Shown: positions 36,346 to 51,354 of the stretch, one piece after another | Layout: each line of letters starts with the position of its first letter | Numbering within the stretch: position 1 is the first letter of the stretch | From: Monoplex corrugatus | Taxonomy: Eukaryota; Mollusca; Gastropoda; Littorinimorpha; Ranellidae | Reading direction: 5' to 3' | DNA length: 64,000 nt | Assembly: GCA_030674185.1 (NCBI GenBank) | Contig: JAPXFY010000031.1 | Coordinates: 1,007,479-1,071,478, forward strand | Program-made: the position numbers and the translations under genes | The notes under the pieces: model-generated | Seen by the model: the letters and a program-made list of their open reading frames with translations, nothing else | What the model was told of the DNA's origin: nothing | Database searches by the model: none

Positions 36346-39300
36346 CACAAGACACAATCACCATAACCAGACACATGGACAGTCAGCACAACACAAGACA
36401 CAATCACCATAACCAGACACATGGACAGTCAGCACAACACAAGACACATTCACCATAACAAGGTACATGGACAGTCAGCACAACACAAGACACAATCACC
36501 ATAACCAGACACATGGACAGTCAGCACAACACAAGACACAATCACCATAACCAGACACATGCACAGTCATCACAACACAAGACACAATCACCATAACCAG
36601 ACACATGGACAGTCAGCACAACACAAGACACAATCACCATAACCAGGTACATGGACAGTCAGCACAACACAAGACATAATCACCATAACCAGGTACATGG
36701 ACAGTCAGCACAACACAAGACACAATCACCATAACCAGACACATGGACAGTCAGCACAACACAAGACACAATCACCATAACCAGACACATGGACAGTTAG
36801 CACAACACAAGACACAATCACCATAACCAGGCACATGGACAGTCAGCACAAGACACAATCACCATAACCAGGCACATGGACAGTCATCACAACTCAAGAC
36901 ACAATCACCATAACCAGGCACATGGACAGTCAGCACAACACAAGACACAATCACCATAACCAGGCACATGGACAGTCATCACAACACAAGACACAATCAC
37001 CATAACCAGGCACATGGACAGTCAGCACAACACAAGACACAATCACCATAACCAGACACATGGACATTCAGAACAAGACACAATCACCATAACCAGGCAC
37101 ATGGACAGTCATCACAACACAAGACACAATCACCATAACCAGGCACATGGACAGTCAGCACAACACAAGACACAATCACAATAACCAGGCACATGGACAG
37201 TCAGCACAACACAAAACACAATCACCATAACCAGACATATGGACAGTCAGCACAACACAAGACACAATCACCATAACCAGGTACATGGACAGTCAGCACA
37301 AGACACAATCACAAAACCAGACACATGTACAGTCAGCACAACACAAGACACAGTCACCATAACCAGGCACATGGACAGTCAGCACATGACACAATCACCA
37401 TAACGAGACACATGGACAGTCAGCTTAACACAAGACACAATCACCATAACCAGACACATGGACAGTCAGCACAACACAAGACACAATCACCATAACCAGA
37501 CACATGGACAGTCAACACAACACAAGACACAATCACCATAATCAGGCACATGGACAGTCAGCACAAGACACAATCACCATAACCAGACACAAGGACAGTC
37601 AGCACAACACAAGACACAATCACCATAACCAGACACATAGACAGTCAACACAACAAAAGACACAATCACCATAACCAGTCACATGGACAGTCAGCACAAC
37701 ACAAGACACAATCATCATAACCAGACACATGGACAGTCAGCACAAGACACAGTCACCATAACCAGACACATGGACAGTCAGCACAACACAAGACACAGTC
37801 ACCATAACCAGGCACATGGACAGTCAACACAACACAAGACACAATCACCATAACCAGACACATGGATAGTCAACACAAGACACAATCACCATAACCAGAC
37901 ACATGGACAGTCAGCACAACACAAGACACAGTCACCATGACCAGGCACTTGGACAGTCAGCACAACACAAGACACAATCACCATAACCAGACACATGGAC
38001 AGTCAGCATAACACAAGACACAATCACCATAACCAGACACATGGACAGTCAACACAACACAAGACACAATCACCATAACCAAATACATGGACAGTCAGCA
38101 CAAGACACAATCACAATAACCAGACACATGTACAGTCAGCACAACACAAGACACAGTCACCATAACCAGGCACATGGACAGTCAGCACAAGACACAATCA
38201 CCATAACGAGACACATGGACAGTCAGCTTAACACAAGACACAATCACCATAACGAGACACATGGACAGTCAGCTTAACACAAGACACAATCACCATAACG
38301 AGACACATGGACAGTCAGCTTAACACAAGACACAATCACCATAACCAGACACATGGACAGTCAGCACAACACAAGACACAATCACCATAGCCAGACACAT
38401 GGACAGTCAACACAACACAAGACACAATCACCATAGCCAGACACATGGACAGTCAGCACAACACAAGACACAATCACCATAGCCAGACACATGGACAGTC
38501 AACACAACACAAGACACAATCACCATAGCCAGACACATGGACAGTCAGCACAACACAAGACACAATCACCATAACCAGACACATGAACAGTCAGCACAAC
38601 ACAAGACACAATCACCATAATCAGGCACATGCACAGTCAGCACAAGACACAATCACCATAACCAGACACAAGGACAGTCAGCACAACACAAGACACAATC
38701 ACCATAACCAGACACATGAACAGTCAGCACAACACAAGACACAATCACCATAATCAGGCACATGCACAGTCAGCACAACACAAGACATAATCACCATAAC
38801 CAGACACATGGACAGTCAGCACAACACAAGACATAATCACCATAACCAGACACATGGACAGTTAGCACAAGACACAATCACCATAACCAGACACATGGAC
38901 AGTCAACACAAGACACAATCACCATAACCAGACACATGGACAGTCCCAAAACAAGACACAATCACCATAACCAGACACATGGACAGTCAACACAAGACAC
39001 AATCACCATAACCAGACACATGGACAGTCAGCACAAGACACAATCACCATAACCAGGCACATGGACAGTCAGCACAACACAAGACACAATCACCATAACC
39101 AGACACATGGACAGTCAGCACAAGACACAATCACCATAACAAGACACATGGACAGTCAGCATAACACAAGACACAATCACATAACCAGACACATGGACAG
39201 TCAACACAAGACAAGACACAATCACCATAACCAGACACATGGACAGTCAGCACAAGACACAATCCCATAACCAGGCACATGGACAGTCAGCACAACACAA

Positions 39301-42300
39301 GACACAATCACCATAACCAGGCACATGGACAGTCAGCACAACACAAGACATAATCACCATAACCAGACACATGGACAGTCAGCACAACACAAGACACAAT
39401 CACCATAACCAGACACATGGACAGTCAGCACAAGACACAATCACCATAACAGACACATGGACAGTCAAACACAAGACACAATCACCATAACCAGACACAT
39501 GGACAGTCAGCAACACAAGACAAGACACAATCACCATAACCAGACACATGGACAGTCAGCACAACACAAGACACAATCACCATAACCAGACACATGGACA
39601 GTCAGCACAACACAATACATAAATCACATAACAGACACATGGACATCAGACACAGACACAGACACAATCACCATAACCAGACACATGGACAGTTAGCACA
39701 AGACACAATCACCATAACCAGACACATGGACAGTCAGCACAAGACACAATCACCATAACCAGACACATGGACAGTCAACACAAGACACAATCACCATAAC
39801 CAGACACATGGACAGTCACACACAAGACACAATCACCATAACCAGACACATGGACAGTCAGCACACAAGACACAATCACCATAACCAGGCACATGGACAG
39901 TCAGCACAACACAAAGACACAATCACCATAACCAGACACATGGACAGTCAGCAACAAGACACAATCACCATAACAGACACATGGACAGTCAGCAAACACA
40001 AGACACAATCATCATAACCAGCAACATGGACAGTCAACACAAACAAGACACAATCACCATAACCAGACACATGGACAGTCAGCACAAGACACAATCACCA
40101 TAACCAGGCACATGGACAGTCAGCACAACACAAGACACAATCACCATAACCAGGCACATGGACAGTCAGCACAACACAAGACAAATCACCATAACCAGAC
40201 ACATGGACAGTCAGCACAACACAAGACACAATCACCATAACCAGACACATGGACAGTCAGCACAAGACACAATCACCATAACAAGACACATGGACAGTCA
40301 GCACAACACAAGACACAATCACCATAACCAGACACATGGACAGTCAGCACAACACAAGACACAATCACCATAACCAGACACATGGACAGTCAGCACAAGA
40401 CACAATCACCATAACCAGACACATGGACAGTCAGCACAAGACACAATCACCATAACCAGACACATGGACAGTCAGCACAAGACACAATCACCATAACCAG
40501 ACACATGGACAGTCAGCACAAGACACAATCACCATAACCAGACACATGGACAGTCAGCACAAGACACAATCACCATAACCAGACACATGGACAGTCAGCA
40601 CAAGACACAATCACCATAACCAGACACATGGACAGTCAGCAACAAGACACAATCACCATAACCAGACACATGGACAGTCAGCACAACCCAAGACACAATC
40701 ACCATAACCAGACACATGGACAGTCAGCACAACACAAGACACAATCACCATAACCAGGCACATGGACAGTCAGCACAACACAAGACACAATCACCATAAC
40801 CAGACACATGGACAGTCAGCACAACACAAGACACAATCACCACAACCAGACACATGAACAGTCAGCACAACACAAGACACAATCACCATAACCAGGCACA
40901 TGGACAGTCAGCACAACACAAGACACAATCACCATAACCAGACACATGGACAGTCTGTACAGCACAAGACACAATCACCATAACCAGGCACATGGACAGT
41001 CAGCACAACACAAGACACAATCACCATAACCAGGCACATGGACAGTCAACACAACACAAGACACAATCACCATAACCAGGCACATGGACAGTCAGCACAA
41101 GACACAATCACCATAACCTGACACATGGACAGTCAGCACAACACAAGACACAATCTCCATAACCAGGTACATGGACAGTCAGCACAACACAAGACACAAT
41201 CACCATAACCAGACACATGGACAGTCAGCACAAGACACAATCACCATAACAAGACACATGGACAGTCAGCACAACACAAACACAATCACCATAACCAGAC
41301 ACATGGACAGTCAGCACAACACAAGACACAATCACCATAACCAGACACATGGACAGTCACACAAGACACAATCACCATAACCAGGACATGGACAGTCAGC
41401 ACAAGACACAATCACCATAACCAGACACATGGACAGTCAGCACAAGACACAATCACCATAACCAGACACATGGACAGTCAGCACAAAGACACAATCACCA
41501 TAACCAGACACATGGACAGTCAGCACCACAAGACACAATCACCATAACCAGACACATGGACAGTCAGCACAACCAAGACACAATCACCATAACCAGACAC
41601 ATGGACAGTCAGCCAACACAAGACACAATCACCATAACCAGCACATGGACAGTCAACACAACACAAGACACAATCACCATAACCAGACACATGGACAGTC
41701 AGCACAACACAAGACACAATCACCACAACCAGACACATGAACAGTCAGCACAACACAAGACACAATCACCATAACCAGGCACATGGACAGTCAGCACAAC
41801 ACAAGACACAATCACCATAACCAGACACATGGACAGTCGTACAGCACAAGACACAATCACCATAACCAGGCACATGGACAGTCAGCACAACACAAGACAC
41901 AATCACCATAACCAGGCACATGGACAGTCACACAACACAAGACACAATCACCATAACCAGGCACATGGACAGTCAACAAACACAAGACATAATCACCATA
42001 ACCAGGTCATGGACAGTCAGCACAAGACACAATCACCATAACCAGACACATGGACAGTCTGCACAAGACACAGTCACCATAACCAGACACATGGACAGTC
42101 AGCACAAGACACAATCGCCGTAACCAGACACATGAACAGTTCGGACAGTCATCATAAGACACAATCACCAAAACCAGACACATGGACAGTCAACACAACA
42201 CAAGACACAATCCCAAACCAGACACATGGACAGTCAACACAACACAAGACACAATCACCATAACCAGGCACTCGGACAGTCATCATAAGACACAATCACC

Positions 42301-45300
42301 AAACCAGACACATGGACAGTCAACACAACACAAGACACAATCCCACAAACCAGGCACATGGACAGTCAGCACAACACAAGACACAATCACCATAACCAGG
42401 CACATGGACAGTCAGCAACACACAAGACACAATCACCATAACCAGGCACATGGACAGTCAACACAACACAAGACACAATCACCATTACCAGGCACATGGA
42501 CAGTCAACACAACACAAGACACAATCACCATAACCAGGCACATGGACAGTCAGCACAAAACAAGACACAATCACCATAACCAGACACATGGACAGTCAGC
42601 ACAACACAAGACACAATCACCATAACCAGACACATGGACAGTCAGCACAACACAAGACACAATCACCATAACCAGACACATGGACAGTCAGCACAACACA
42701 AGACACAATCACAATAACCAGACACATGGACAGTCAGCACAACACAAGACACAATCACCATAACCCGACACATGGACAGTCAGCACAACACAAGACACAA
42801 TCACCATAACCAGACACATGGACAGTCAGCACACAAGACACAATCACCATAACCAGACACATGGACAGTCAGCACAACACAAGACACAATCACAATAACC
42901 AGACACATGGACAGTCAGCACAACACAAGACACAATCACCATAACCAGACACATGGACAGTCAACACAACACAAGACACAATCACCATAACCAGCACATG
43001 GACAGTCAACACAACACAAGACACAATCACCATAACCAGACACATGGACAGTCAGCACAACACAAGATCCAATCACCATAACCAGGCACATGGACAGTCA
43101 GCACAACACAAGACACAATCACCATAACCAGGCACTGGACAGTCAGCACACACAAGACACAATCACATACAGCATCGACAGTCATCATAGACACAATCAC
43201 CATACAGAACATCAACACACAACACAAGACCAATCACCATAAACCAGCACATGGACAGTCAGCACAACACAAGACACAATCACCATAACCAGTACATGGA
43301 CAGTCAGCACAACACAAGACACAATCACCATAACCAGACACATGGACAGTCAGCACAACACAAGACACAATCACCATAACCAGACACATGGAACAGTCAG
43401 CACACCAAGCACAATAACCACACATACAGTCCACAACACAAACACAATCATCAACAACTGGACAGTCAGCACAACACAGACACAATTCATACCAAATACC
43501 AGACACATGGACCAGTCAGCACACAGACACAATCACCATAACCAGACACATGGACAGTCAGCAACACAAACACCAACAGACACATCATCACAAACGACCT
43601 CCAGACGCACATGGACAGTCAGCACAAAGACACAATCACCATAACCAGGCACATGGACAGTCAACACAACACAAGACACAATCACCATAACCAGACACAT
43701 GGACAGTCAGCACAACACAAGACACAATCACCATAACCAGGCACATGGACAGTCAGCACAACACAAGACACAATCACCATAACCAGCACATGGACAGTCA
43801 GCACAACACAAGACACAATCACCATAACCAGCACAGGACAGTCAGCACAACACAAGACACAATCACCATAACCAGACACATGGACAGTCAGCACAACACA
43901 AGACACAATCACCATAACCAGACACATGGACAGTCAGCACAACACAAGACACAATCACCATAACCAGACACATGGACAGTCAGCACAACACAAGACACAA
44001 TCACCATAACCAGACACATGGACAGTCAGCACAACAACAAGTACACAATCACACATAACCAGACACATCACAGTCAACATACATAGCACACACAGACACA
44101 ATCATCCACAACCAGACCACATGGACAGTCAGCACAACACAAGACACAATCACCATAACCAGACACATGGACAGTCAACAACAAAAGACACAATCACCAT
44201 AACCAGACACTGGACAGTCAGCACAACACAAGACACAATCACATAACCAGCACATGGACAGTCAGCACAACACAAGACACAATCACCATAACCAGGACAT
44301 GGACAGTCAGCACAACACAAGACACAATCACATAACCAGCACATGGACAGTCAGCACAACACAAGACACAATCACCATAACCAGGCACATGGACAGTCAG
44401 CACAACACAAGACACAATCACCATAACCAGCACATGGACAGTCAGCACAACACAAGACACAATCACCATAACCAGGCACATGGACAGTCAGCACAACACA
44501 AGACACAATCACCATAACCAGACACATGGACAGTCAGCACAACACAAGACACAATCACCATAACCAGACACATGGACAGTCAGCACAACACAAGACACAA
44601 TCACCATAACCAGACAATGCACAGTCAGCACAACAAAAGGCACAATCACCATAACCAGACACATGGACAGTCAGCACAACACAAGACACAATCACCATAA
44701 CCAGACACATGGACAGTCAGCACAACACAAGACACAATCACCATAACCAGGTACATGGACAGTCAGCACAACACAAGACACAATCATAAACAGAAACATG
44801 GACAGTCAGAACAACACAAGACACAATCACCATAACCAGGTACATGGACAGTCAGCACAACACAAGACACAATCACCATAACCAGGCACATGGACAGTCA
44901 GCACAACACAAGACACAATCACCATAACCAGGTATATGCACAGTCAGCACAACACAAGACACAATCACCATAACCAGGTACATGGACAGTCAGCACAACC
45001 CAAGACACAATCACCATAACCAGGCACATGCACAGTCAGCACAACACAAGACACAATCACCATAACCAGACACATGGACAGTCAGCACAAGACACAATCA
45101 CCATAACCAGACACATGGACAGTCAGCACAAGACAAGACACAATCACCATAACCAGGTACATGGACAGTCAGCACAACACAAGACACAATCACCATAACC
45201 AGGCACATGGACAGTCAGCACAACACAAGACACAATCACCATAACCAGACACATGGACAGTCAGCACAAGACATAATCACCATAACCAGACACATGGACA

Positions 45301-45850
45301 GTCAGCACAAGACACAATCACCATAACCAGGCACATGGACAGTCAGCACAAGACACAATCACCATAACCAGACACATGGACAGTCAGCACAAGACACAAT
45401 CACCATAACCAGACACATGGACAGTCAGCACAAGACATAATCACCATAACCAGACACGCTTACAGTCAGCACAACACAAGACACAATCACCATAACCAGA
45501 CACATGGACAGTCAGCACAACACAAGACACAATCACCATAACCAGACACATGGACAGTCAACACAACACAAGACACAATCACCATAACCAGACACATGAA
45601 CAGTCAGCACAAGACACAATCACCATAACTAGGCACATGGACAGTCAGCACAAGACACAATCACCATAACCAGACACATGGACAGTCAGCACGACACAAG
45701 ACACAATCTTCATAACCAGACACATGGACAGTCAGCACAAGACACAATCGCCGTAAACAGACACATGAACAGTCAGCACAACACAAGACACAATCACCAT
45801 AACCAGGCACATGGACAGTCAGCACAAGACACAATCACACATAACCAGCG
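36330..45850. repeat. 46/41-bp satellite derived from zinc-finger sequence
   Basis: About 210 tandem units of 46 bp, containing acatggacagtcagcacaac, acaagacacaatcaccataa and ccagac/ccaggc. A 41-bp variant lacks five bases of the cacaacacaag part. The first unit is continuous with the last zinc finger: aaaaaggcacatggacagtc encodes the LKRHMDSQH helix end, and later units keep (a/g)gcacatggacagtc. Units with cacaagac (41 bp) form homogeneous runs, for example 40381-40640. Indel-rich patches occur near 39420-39660, 43130-43640 and 44030-44110. The open frames (RHMDSQHN..., TITRHMDS...) are satellite artefacts. Confidence 0.95.
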
Positions 45851-46227
45851 TAAATGTTATGGACTGACATTACTTTTCGGAGTGAGCTGTTGGCCAAGTT
45901 ATCAAAGTTTCATGAAGTACAGCGGAGTCAGGTATACATCTACATGCTCACATCATCCAAACAGATCCATAAGTAGAACATCAATGTAACAGACTGACCA
46001 ATACCGTCAGTACATGTACCGTGGTACAACATCAAGTATGTCTGGCTTCAGTGTACATGTATACTAACTTACAACATGACACACCTTAACCCTTTTTACC
46101 TTCGTCTTTTCCCTTCACTCTATGTAGAGTCAATGGGACGCCACACAAAGGAACATTCCTCTAGTTCTGTTGCCTGTGTACCAAAGCAAGGGTCACTGAA
46201 AATCGGTCCTCTGTCCATTCCGCAATG
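45851..46227. other. Unassigned sequence
   Basis: Unique sequence flanking the satellite. No continuing zinc-finger frame and no recognisable gene. Confidence 0.5.
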
Positions 46228-46250
46228 TTGTCTGTCTCTGTCTCTGTCTC

Positions 46251-46323
<73 letters not shown>

Positions 46324-46325
46324 CC
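46228..46325. repeat. (TC)n/(TGTC)n microsatellite
   Basis: tctctg, then (tc)n, then (tgtc)n runs. Confidence 0.97.
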
Positions 46326-46412
46326 CTAATATGTACGACACACAAATTTGCCTAGAGCATGCAATAAGCCATAGTACATATACGCAGAAAAAAAGAACTA
46401 AACAAAGAATTG

Positions 46413-46447
46413 CGGGGGGGGAGAGGGGGGAGGGGGGAGGGGGGAGT
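46413..46447 (+). repeat. G-rich tract, G-quadruplex-capable
   Basis: A run beginning gggggggg, then gagggggg units separated by single A or GA. Four or more G-runs of at least five with short loops could fold into a G-quadruplex. Confidence 0.7.
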
Positions 46448-46730
46448 GAGAAAGAGATAGAGACAGTCGTTACGTTGTTTTGGTTAGTCTACTTTATTGT
46501 TACATCTGTGTGTGATTTATGTATATTTCAATATATCCTAATCTAAGCGAAGATAGTCATCAAATCACTACAATGTAATATTAACCACAGGTAAGGAATA
46601 CACTCAATGAAAACAAAAACTGCAGGAACCCATTAGAGTATCGTCAGTCTTATACCGCTGCCTCTTACTTTTTTTTTAAACCTTCAGGCAGAGTGAGACT
46701 GTTCTTTGTCATTATCAGTCGACCAGGACT

Positions 46731-48090
46731 TACATCCCACGTCAGGTGATTGTTAGTACACTGTGTGGATGTTACATCCACGTCAGCTGATGTTTAGTAC
46801 CACTGGGTGGATTGTTATATCTACGTCATGTGATGTAGTACCACTGTTAGGATGTTATATCCCACGTCAGGTGATGTTATACTACGTGTGGATGTTATAT
46901 CCTACGTCATGTGATGTTAGTACCACTGTGGGATGTTATATCCCACGTCATGTGATGTTAGTACCACTGTGTGGATTGTTAAATCCCACGTCAGGTGATG
47001 TTAGTACAATCGGGATGTTATATCCCACGTCATGTGATGTTAGTACCACTGTGTGGATGTTATATCCCACGTCATGTGATGTTAGTACCACTGTGTGGAT
47101 GTTATAACCCACGTCATGTGATGTTAGTACCACTGTGTGGATGTTATATCCACGTCATGTGATGTTAGTACACTGTGTGGAATTTATATCCACGTCAGGT
47201 GATGTTAGTACCACTGTGTGGATGTTATATCCCACGTCAGGTGATGTTAGTACCACTGGGTGGCTGTTATATCCCACGTCAGGTGATGTTAGTACCACTG
47301 GGTGGTGTGATATCCAGGTGATGTTAGTACTACTGGTGGATGTTATATCCCACGTCAGGTGATGTTAGTACCACTGTGTGGATGTTATATCCCACGTCAG
47401 GTGATGTTAGTACCACTGTGTGGATGTTATATCCACGTCATGTGATGTTAGTACCACTGTGTGGATGTTATATCCCACGTCATGTGATGTTAGTACCACT
47501 GTGTGGATGTTATATCCCACGTCATGTGATGTTAGTACCACTGGTGGTGTTATATCCCACGTCAGGTGATGTTAGTACCACTGGGTGGCTGTGATATCCC
47601 AGGTGATGTTAGTACTACTGGGTGGATGTTATATCCCACGTCAGGTGATGTTAGTACCACTGTGTGGATGTTATATCCCACGTCAGGTGATGTTAGTACC
47701 ACTGTGTGGATGTTATATCCCACGTCATGTGATGTTAGTACCACTGTGTGGATGTTATATCCCACGTCATGTGATGTTAGTACCACTGTGTGGATGTTAT
47801 ATCCCACGTCATGTGATGTTAGTACCACTGTGTGGATGTTATATCCCACGTCAGGTGATGTTAGTACCACTGGGTGATGTTATATCCCACGTCAGGTGAT
47901 GTTAGTACCACTGGGTGGATGTTATATCCCACGTCATGTGATGTTAGTACCACTGGGTGGCTGTGATATCCCAGGTGATGTTAGTACTACTGGGTGGATG
48001 TTATATCCCACGTCAGGTGATGTTAGTACCACTGGGTGATGTTATATACCACGTCAGGTGATGTTAGTACCACTGGGTGGATGTTGCATA
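46731..48090. repeat. 42-bp tandem array
   Basis: About 32 units of 42 bp with gatgttatatcccacgtcag, gtgatgttagtaccactg and tgtg. Two main variants alternate: cacgtcaggtg and cacgtcatgtg. The left part has missing bases. As 42 is divisible by 3, open frames such as MLYPTSGDVSTTVW appear in several frames; these are artefacts. Confidence 0.95.
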
Positions 48091-48603
48091 TTCTGTATCC
48101 AACATCTTTGCTCCTAGAATTACTGTTTCGTGATCTACGTTTCTCTGGGTTTTGTTTCCCTGATCCACACGTCACATTCACTACAGAGATAGACAACTAT
48201 TGGTATTCATCGACACCTTTGTAACAGACTTACATGTACGTATGGCAATATCGTCATAAGTTTATGTCAAAAATGAAGTCTTTCAATATTGTTTCGCACT
48301 AAACTTTAGTACTTCTGTGTGAGTTTCCAATTTAGTCTCGATGTCTTCAGTCTTCATGCAGTTAAACAATTTTAATTGACGATAATGCTTTTCCCCCAAG
48401 AAAAATGCTGATTTGACAAAACTATCTTCATCACGTGTTTCCTTTATTTCTCTTATTTCCTTTCTTTCACAAATTATTTTTTTCATTCATGCACAATGAA
48501 AATATCTCCATAGACGAGGAAAAGGATGAAAAACAATTCAAAGAAAGATTGCATTATTATTGTAGCTGCAATAAACCAAAGTTTTTAAATGAACATTCTC
48601 ATT
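48091..48603. other. Unassigned sequence
   Basis: AT-rich unique DNA with no recognisable gene or RNA. Short Lys/Glu-rich open stretches are present but match nothing I recognise. Confidence 0.5.
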
Positions 48604-48990
48604 GTTGTGACTGGACTACAGTGACATATACACCAACATCATACCACAACAGCTGTCATATGTCATAGGTTGTGACTGGACTACAGTGACGTATACACCA
48701 ATATCATACCACAACAGCTGTCATATGCCATAGGTTGTGACTGGACTACAGTGACATATACACCAATATCATACCACAACAGCTGTCATATGTCATAGTT
48801 GTGACTGGACTACAGTGACATATACACCAATATCATACCACAACAGCTGTCATATGTCATAGGTTGTGACTGGACTACAGTGACATATACACCAATATCA
48901 TACCACAACAGCTGTCATATGTCATAGGTTGTGACTGGACTACAGTGACATATACACCAATATCATACCACAACAGCTGTCACATATCAA
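48604..48990. repeat. 65-bp tandem repeat, about six copies
   Basis: Units carry gtgactggactacagtgaca, then tatacaccaatatcatacca, then caacagctgtcatatgtcat. Copies are nearly identical, with one base missing in the third junction. Confidence 0.96.
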
Positions 48991-49647
48991 AGACTAAATT
49001 GATTTTCTTTAAAGCAGGGAAATTTCAGCACACTTGAACAATTCTTTATGCCAGCAATTATTAGGCAACTCCTTGCGCCAACACAAAACTCTATGCACTA
49101 AGATTTTGACATGGGCAGCAAGTCAGTGGGTTGGAGGCAGAATCTATGGAACACTACACTAAAATCATCAGAATGATTAGAGCATAAATGTGGACACTCA
49201 GTGGTATATCATAATATGTACAGTGATAACTATGACAAAGGTTACACTAGTGAAACATCCAAAACACAGGCCAGCAACACATCATCACTAGAAGCAGTTG
49301 GAGAATATCACAGAGACATTGTACACGTGATCTCACAGCAAAACGTTTATTGTTGACAACAGAAATGAATTATTCCAGGAGAACATTCAGAGAAGCCTTG
49401 GGTAATTATGAAACAGAATCCATCTATCAAGAGAAATGTCTCATTATGTATGAATTCTCTACCATCTCTACAACAACAATGCATATTCAATATTGCCGTA
49501 TGTCCTCATCATCAGATGTGACAAAGAATGACAGTTACTCAAGTAGGAAAAGATATCAAAATTAATGAAAGATATTGGTTCCAGATCTACTCAAACGTAT
49601 GTCAGATACCGCACCTTTATCTTTCTCAATGCAGATGCAAACATACA
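48991..49647. other. Unassigned sequence
   Basis: Unique DNA. A 71-codon open stretch at 49350-49565 (+) has no recognisable domain and no splice or promoter support. Confidence 0.45.
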
Positions 49648-49702
49648 ACGAACCAACCAACCAACCAACCAACCAACCAACAAACCAACCAACCAACCAA
49701 TC
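49648..49702. repeat. (AACC)n microsatellite
   Basis: About thirteen copies of aacc with one acaaacc variant. Confidence 0.97.
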
Positions 49703-50106
49703 CAGAAATATAAAAAAAACAAAATCTCTTCATTAATAAAAGGAGGACTTCTTTTATTCAAAATGTGTTTTGATCTTAAGATAAATAGAAATGTAAACTT
49801 AGACCACCTTGTCTGTTTTCTCCTATAATGACCTTTTCTCGTAGTGTTGCTGTCAGTGACTATGGGCACGACTTTTCCTGAAGGATCCATATCAGCTTGG
49901 TGAAAGTCACTATTGCTGAGAGGAGTCAGTCTACATGTACAGTCAAGACCACTCACTGAAGGACACTTCTGTGAAGTGTGTGATGACATTGGTCACAGCT
50001 GGTTACACAACTTGTGTTCTTGGTCTTGATCACGTCAGTGTCAAGGGCTGTTGATCTTGTTCATTGTCGAGACTGAAGCATTGCTTAAACTGTGCAAGTT
50101 GTCTTG
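49703..50106. other. Unassigned sequence
   Basis: No recognisable coding region, RNA or repeat. Confidence 0.5.
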
Positions 50107-50836
50107 CATGGAGAGTGTACAGTTTAGTGGTAACATTCTGGGTTATATCCACATACATATGTTACCCATGGACAGTGTACAGTTTAGTGGTAACACTATG
50201 GGTTATATTCACATACATATGTTACCCATGGACAGTGTACAGTTTAGTGGTAACACTATGGGCTATATTCACATACATATGTTACCCATGGACAGTGTAC
50301 AGTTTAGTGGTAACACTATGGGTTATATCCATCTACAGATGTTACCCATGGACAGTGTACAGTTTAGTGGTAACACTATGGGTTATATCCACATACATAT
50401 GTTACCCATGGACAGTGTACAGTTTAGTGGTAACACTATGGGTTATATTCACATACATATGTTACCCCTGGAGTGTGTACAGTTTAGTGGTAACACTATG
50501 GGCTATATTCACATACATATGTTACCCCTGGAGTGTGTACAGTTTAGTGGTAACACTATGGGTTATATCCATCTACAGATGTTACCCATGGAGTGTGTAC
50601 AGTTTAGTGGTAACACTCTGGGTTATATTCACATACATATGTTACCCCTGGAGTGTGTACAGTTTAGTGGTAACACTATGGGTTATATCCATCTACAGAT
50701 GTTACCCATGGAGTGTGTACAGTTTAGTGGTAACACTATGGGTTATATCCATCTACAGATGTTACCCATGGAGTGTGTACAGTTTAGTGGTAACACTATG
50801 GGTTATATTCACATACATATGTTACCCATGGAGTGT
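50107..50836. repeat. 60-bp tandem repeat, 12 copies
   Basis: Twelve units of exactly 60 bp with gtacagtttagtggtaacac. Two positions vary together along the array: early units carry catggacagtg, later ones (cat/cct)ggagtgtg. The end of each unit is either ttcacatacatatg or tccatctacagatg. Two + frames are open throughout (20-residue units such as MDSVQFSGNTMGYIHIHMLP). Since both frames are open, openness follows from the period, not from selection for protein. Confidence 0.95.
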
Positions 50837-51345
50837 CCTGTCTGACATTGACAGTCTGCCATTGACAGAACGTGCAGCAATGACAAAATTCACCCCAGGT
50901 TGAGACAACCTTCTAGAACAGAAGTGTCTTCTGTTTTTCCTGATATACAGCCATCAGTGGAATCATGCCACTTTCACTTCCTAGTCTCTGTCTCTCTTCC
51001 CTTGTAGAACTCAGCTGAGAGTGAGTTATGTTGTACATGTAGACGGGACACAGAAACTTGAAGTGTTGATCATGTCCCCCACCCCCTGTGTCACGTGATG
51101 AGTGTTGTTCTACATGTGATAAACAACACCACATCTTGTCTGACACGAGGCAGAAAGGTCATCATAAAAGCACTAGCAATAAAGTGGTTTACAGATTCTG
51201 ATTGTCAATTCGTTTTATTTCTTACGTTTAAATGGCGTGCCTTGATGTATTAACAACATTTTATATGACAGCTTTTCAGTGATTTTCATATGAAATATAT
51301 TATAAATTGGCTTTTCTGTAATTTTTGGGCAACAAGTGATAATCA
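50837..51345. other. Unassigned sequence
   Basis: Unique DNA. An aataaa lies near 51178 but no upstream exon is recognisable. Confidence 0.45.
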
Positions 51346-51354
51346 TACATTTAC

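Noticed and set aside
36330..45850. CRISPR array
   Set aside because: Units are contiguous with no unique spacers, in a eukaryotic context with no cas genes.
46763..47899. MLYPTSGDVSTTVW repeat proteins
   Set aside because: The 42-bp unit is divisible by three and opposite-strand frames are open too.
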